Positions 6,779 to 8,951 of a stretch of DNA of 8,951 nt are shown piece by piece (within the stretch, counting starts at the first letter, position 1; each line of letters starts with the position of its first letter). The notes under the pieces were generated by a model, which worked only from the letters and a program-made list of their open reading frames with translations, made no database searches and was not told the DNA's origin. A program made the translations under genes and the position numbers. The stretch is taken from assembly GCA_937998635.1 (NCBI GenBank), contig CALLDA010000192.1:1-8951 (forward strand), in the 5' to 3' direction. This DNA is from an uncultured Pseudomonadales bacterium. Lineage in GTDB: Bacteria > Pseudomonadota > Gammaproteobacteria > Pseudomonadales > Porticoccaceae.

Positions 6779-6816
6779 TACGCAGTGGACTTTAACCGAT
6801 ACGCAATGGATTTAAG
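6779..6816. repeat. Imperfect direct repeats 21 bases apart (possible operator)
   Basis: TACGCAGTGGACTTTAA at 6779-6795 is repeated as TACGCAATGGATTTAAG at 6800-6816. The shared core is TACGCA-R-TGGA followed by TTTAA, with one substitution and a one-base offset. The start-to-start distance is 21 bases, two helical turns, so both copies face the same side of the DNA. They lie 28 to 65 bases upstream of the 34-codon frame, inside the spacer after the HbpS-like gene. Such a layout resembles tandem half-sites of AraC/XylS-type activators. The regulator is unknown and no such gene is in the window. Confidence 0.4.
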
Positions 6817-6866
6817 CAAAAGAGGGTTTCTGGTTAAACTGGGGCAAGTTCAACCCGACGACTAGT

Positions 6867-7346
6867 CTAAAATCCCAGAGCAGATATGCCCGCTTCTGCA
6901 ACTTGCACATCCTCCTGAGAACTTGCACCACTTACGCCTACAGCGCCAACAAGCTGTCCATCGACCATGACAGGAACGCCGCCTTCGAGGGGCACGATGC
7001 CCGGAATCGATGTAATTGAAGGTCGTGTTTTGGCCAGCTCATCAAATACCTGGGTCGGTCGTTTGAAAGCCGCGGCAGTGCGAGCCTTGCCAATGGCAAC
7101 ACCGATACTGCCCGTTGGCGCACCGTCAAGGCGCTGCATATAAACCAGATGTCCGCCGTCATCAACGACCACGATAACCACATTCCATTTATTGCGCACC
7201 GCCTCTAATTCGGCAGCCGCCGCAATTTTCTTTGCCCCGCTCAAACCGAGCACCTGCTTATTTATCAGCTCTGCCTGGCTGTACAAGGGCAGTAAGCTAA
7301 AGACAGTAGACACGAAAAGTAGTCGCAATTTTATTTGTGAAAACAT
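6867..7346 (-). CDS. Secreted HbpS/GlcG-like (DUF336) protein
   Basis: This protein of 159 residues has a signal peptide (MFSQIKLRLLFVSTVFSLL, cleavage near SQA25) and one HbpS-like domain (PF03928). Family marks are the alternating strand VVIVVVDDGGHLVYMQRLDG (56-75), the GKARTAA helix (86-92), GIVPLEGGVPV (116-126) and the closing GAVGVSGASSQEDVQVAEAG (134-153). Members form oligomers; HbpS of Streptomyces binds haem and iron and feeds a redox sensor, while GlcG has no firm function. H66 is the only histidine, so if haem binds here H66 is the first candidate ligand, though other residues serve in some members. The start at 7346 has GAGG about seven bases upstream. It is divergent from the TPR gene and lies upstream of the phosphotransferase on the same strand, with a 115-base gap before the sulfotransferase-like frame. 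Periplasmic location is inferred. Confidence 0.9.
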   Translation of the reverse strand: MFSQIKLRLLFVSTVFSLLPLYSQAELINKQVLGLSGAKKIAAAAELEAVRNKWNVVIVVVDDGGHLVYMQRLDGAPTGSIGVAIGKARTAAAFKRPTQVFDELAKTRPSITSIPGIVPLEGGVPVMVDGQLVGAVGVSGASSQEDVQVAEAGISALGF

Positions 7347-7386
7347 GGGTAATCCTCTTGTAGTAGGTCTTTTATTGTTGCGTAAC

Positions 7387-7408
7387 GGTGTTGCTTAGGT
7401 GTTGCTTA
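7387..7408. repeat. Perfect 11-base tandem duplication (GGTGTTGCTTA x2)
   Basis: GGTGTTGCTTA occurs twice back to back, at 7387-7397 and 7398-7408. A third GTTGC core is at 7377-7381, so GTTGC appears three times at steps of 13 and 11 bases, about one helical turn each. The repeats lie 41 to 62 bases upstream of the HbpS-like start, where its promoter is expected. They may be regulator half-sites or a simple slippage duplication. Confidence 0.5.
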
Positions 7409-7620
7409 AAGGACGCTTGATTAAATGGCCTTTGCTCAACTATAGCTGAATAATTAGGGTAAATATAAATACTCTCTCAACTAAATTATCAACAGCCATT
7501 CATGGTCAGCTCAGTAATCACCTAAGGCGTCTCGAATCTCATTCACCACTGGGGCTTAGCTTTGTAGGATACTCTGTACACTCAGCCTGCTATTTCGAAT
7601 TCTGGTTTCCGCCCTGTCCT

Positions 7621-7649
7621 TTGACTAAGCTGTTTTCGATCAAAATAAA
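7621..7649 (+). promoter_or_regulatory. Candidate sigma-70 promoter for the TPR gene
   Basis: TTGACT (7621-7626, five of six matches to the -35 consensus) is followed by a 17-base spacer and AATAAA (7644-7649, four of six matches to the -10). Transcription would begin near 7656 and give a leader of about 97 bases before the ATG at 7753. Nothing else in the spacer fits as well on this strand. Confidence 0.3.
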
Positions 7650-7660
7650 AGCCCCGTGCG

Positions 7661-7680
7661 GGTCAGATTCAACCTGATCC
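7661..7680. repeat. Short imperfect hairpin or dyad in the presumed TPR leader
   Basis: GGTCAG at 7661-7666 pairs with CTGATCC at 7674-7680, leaving one bulged T (7678) and a seven-base loop. The stem is six pairs. It would lie at the start of the transcript from the candidate promoter, so it could be a transcript-end structure or a protein site. There is no T-run after it, so it is not an intrinsic terminator. Confidence 0.25.
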
Positions 7681-7752
7681 AAATACCTTATGATGCCTCA
7701 TAAAATTCTGCCATAATCGATCGCAAACTGGTTTCGGATATTGATAAAAATA

Positions 7753-8951
7753 ATGACAAATACGCGATTTTATACACTGTTATCACTGATCATTGCATCA
7801 ACGCTAGCCACTGTGAATATAGCGACAGCCGAAGAGCCTGCCCTGGCCGTGCTAGTACCCGGTACCGGCACCTATAGCCGCCCGATTTCTACGGACTCAA
7901 AACAGGCTCAGGCATTTTTTGATCAGGGCTTACGACTGGCCTGGAGTTTCTATTTTCCGGAATCTATCGCCTCTTATCAGCAAGCTGCCCGCCTCGATCC
8001 AAAAAGCCCCATGCCGTATTTTGGTATTGCTCATGCCGCAGGACCAAACCCCAATAGCCGCTACAGGCAGATGCCTGATGACCCACAGGGTGCTGGCCTT
8101 GCCGCTATCCTCAAAGCTCGGGAACTGGCCAATAACGGAACACCCCGAGAGCGAGACCTCATTAACACTTTATTTATTTTCTACAACAAAGACGCAAACC
8201 CCGATGCCTCCGAGCGCGATTTCGCCTTTCTCAGGGCCATGGGTGAACTCCACAATAAATATCCAGAAGACGCCGACATCGCCACCCTGTTCGGCGAAGC
8301 CTACATGAACACGACGCGCTGGGACTACTGGGAACCGGACGGCTCCGCAAAGCCTGGAACCTCTACAGCCAAAGCCGCCTTTGAAAAAGCGATGGCCTCA
8401 GAGCATGACCACCCCGGTGCCAATCATTTATATATCCATTTGATGGAAGGCTCGACCCAGCCTGAACTCGCGCTCCCCTCCGCGCAAAAGCTTGAAGCTA
8501 TAGCACCCATTGCGGGACACATGGTGCACATGCCGGGTCATATTTACCTGCGAGTGGGTGAGTATGAGAAGGCGGCACGGACCAATGTGCGCTCGCAAAT
8601 AGTCGACCAGCAGTTTGCCGAAATCTGGGGCGACACCAACTTCCCCCTCATTGGTACCTATCCACTTTCCCATAAAATCCACAGACCCCACGCCCTTGAC
8701 TTTGTCCGCTTCGCCAATAGTTTGCAGGGCAACTACGCTGCCGCTTCAAAAGCTGCCCGACAAGGTGCCAACAGCGCAGGCGCGGACCCGGCGATGATCA
8801 ACCGGGGCCAAAAACGCATTGTCCAAAGCTGGATGGTGGAGAAAATATTTGGCAAGTGGGCGCTTATTTTGAATACCAAAGATCCCCATAAAGAAACACC
8901 CTACTTAAATGGCATGTGGAGCTACGTCAAAGGCAGCGCGCTGGTGGCCAC
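7753..8951 (+). CDS. Secreted TPR-domain protein with conserved histidine signature (partial, C-terminus outside the window)
   Basis: The frame is open from ATG 7753 to the window end (399 complete codons), so the C-terminus is missing. Residues 1-26 are a signal peptide (TRFYTLLSLIIASTLA, cleavage at ATA26). AFFDQGLRLAWSFYFPESIA (54-73) and the following SYQQAARLDP form a first TPR-like helix pair, then FGIAHAAGPNPN (90-101). Mid-protein, HPGANHLYIHLMEGS (220-234) and GHMVHMPGHIYLRVGEYEKA (255-274) are the family's signature and include another TPR-like pair. From memory this is a widespread secreted TPR family without an assigned function. H220, H225, H229, H256, H259 and H263 are closely spaced and could build a metal site, which is an inference. 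There is no strong Shine-Dalgarno; GGA at 7736-7738 is 14 bases from the ATG, and TTG at 7741 is an alternative in-frame start. The gene diverges from the HbpS-like gene. Confidence 0.87.
   Translation, partial: MTNTRFYTLLSLIIASTLATVNIATAEEPALAVLVPGTGTYSRPISTDSKQAQAFFDQGLRLAWSFYFPESIASYQQAARLDPKSPMPYFGIAHAAGPNPNSRYRQMPDDPQGAGLAAILKARELANNGTPRERDLINTLFIFYNKDANPDASERDFAFLRAMGELHNKYPEDADIATLFGEAYMNTTRWDYWEPDGSAKPGTSTAKAAFEKAMASEHDHPGANHLYIHLMEGSTQPELALPSAQKLEAIAPIAGHMVHMPGHIYLRVGEYEKAARTNVRSQIVDQQFAEIWGDTNFPLIGTYPLSHKIHRPHALDFVRFANSLQGNYAAASKAARQGANSAGADPAMINRGQKRIVQSWMVEKIFGKWALILNTKDPHKETPYLNGMWSYVKGSALVA

Larger units (their letters stand above)
7347..7752. other. 406-base divergent spacer between the HbpS-like and TPR genes
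   Basis: No reading frame here looks coding on either strand; the longest ATG frames I traced on the plus strand are under ten codons. The left part (7377-7408) holds GTTGC repeats just upstream of the HbpS-like gene. The stretch 7440-7500 is AT-rich. A possible promoter for the TPR gene lies at 7621-7649 and a short hairpin at 7661-7680. A GC-rich tract with T-run on the minus strand at about 7642-7662 looks superficially like a terminator but has a stem of only three or four pairs. I see no RNA gene. Confidence 0.5.

Noticed and set aside
6344..6865. 173-codon plus-strand frame that also spans the phosphotransferase/HbpS-like gap
   Set aside because: Most of it is antisense to the kinase N-terminus, it is rich in Ser/Pro/Arg as shadow frames usually are, it lacks a ribosome site, and the minus-strand kinase has full catalytic motifs.
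7642..7662. Terminator-like GC tract followed by TTTTATTTT when read on the minus strand
   Set aside because: The stem is three to four pairs, and no minus-strand gene ends here because the neighbouring genes diverge.

Overview
The window looks like ordinary chromosome from a marine-type gammaproteobacterium of moderate GC. The strongest pointer is a clear YajD-type HNH nuclease, which is typical of Gammaproteobacteria. It sits among lipid and CoA-thioester enzymes and secreted proteins of the kind common in oligotrophic marine lineages such as Halieaceae or Spongiibacteraceae. That placement is an inference from gene content; no rRNA or other taxonomic marker is present.

Layout. (1) 1-603, minus strand: the N-terminal two-thirds or so of a secreted protein of unknown function, cut by the window edge. 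(2) 867-2481, minus strand: two tandem paralogous short-chain dehydrogenases (SDRs) with intact catalytic residues. (3) 2728-5338, plus strand, divergent from the SDRs: a crotonase-fold enoyl-CoA hydratase/isomerase, a small secreted two-cysteine protein, a double-hotdog acyl-CoA thioesterase and yajD. The gaps between them are 93, 40 and 45 bases. (4) 5464-7346, minus strand: a secreted HbpS/GlcG-like protein, then a 34-codon reading frame resembling the start of a sulfotransferase, then an APH-fold phosphotransferase of the ACAD10 type. (5) 7753-8951, plus strand: a secreted TPR protein with a conserved histidine-rich signature, cut by the right edge.

How the genes may work together. The SDR pair, the crotonase, the thioesterase and the phosphotransferase suggest oxidation, hydration and thioester turnover of an acyl-CoA or alcohol substrate that the sequence does not identify. 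YajD looks like an unrelated passenger. The HbpS-like and TPR genes diverge from a 406-base spacer.

I found no mobile element, CRISPR array, RNA gene or defence system, and nothing that amounts to a convincing new system. The points most worth a second look are the sulfotransferase-like fragment, a pair of direct repeats 21 bases apart upstream of it, the asymmetric double-hotdog enzyme, and the histidine-rich TPR protein.
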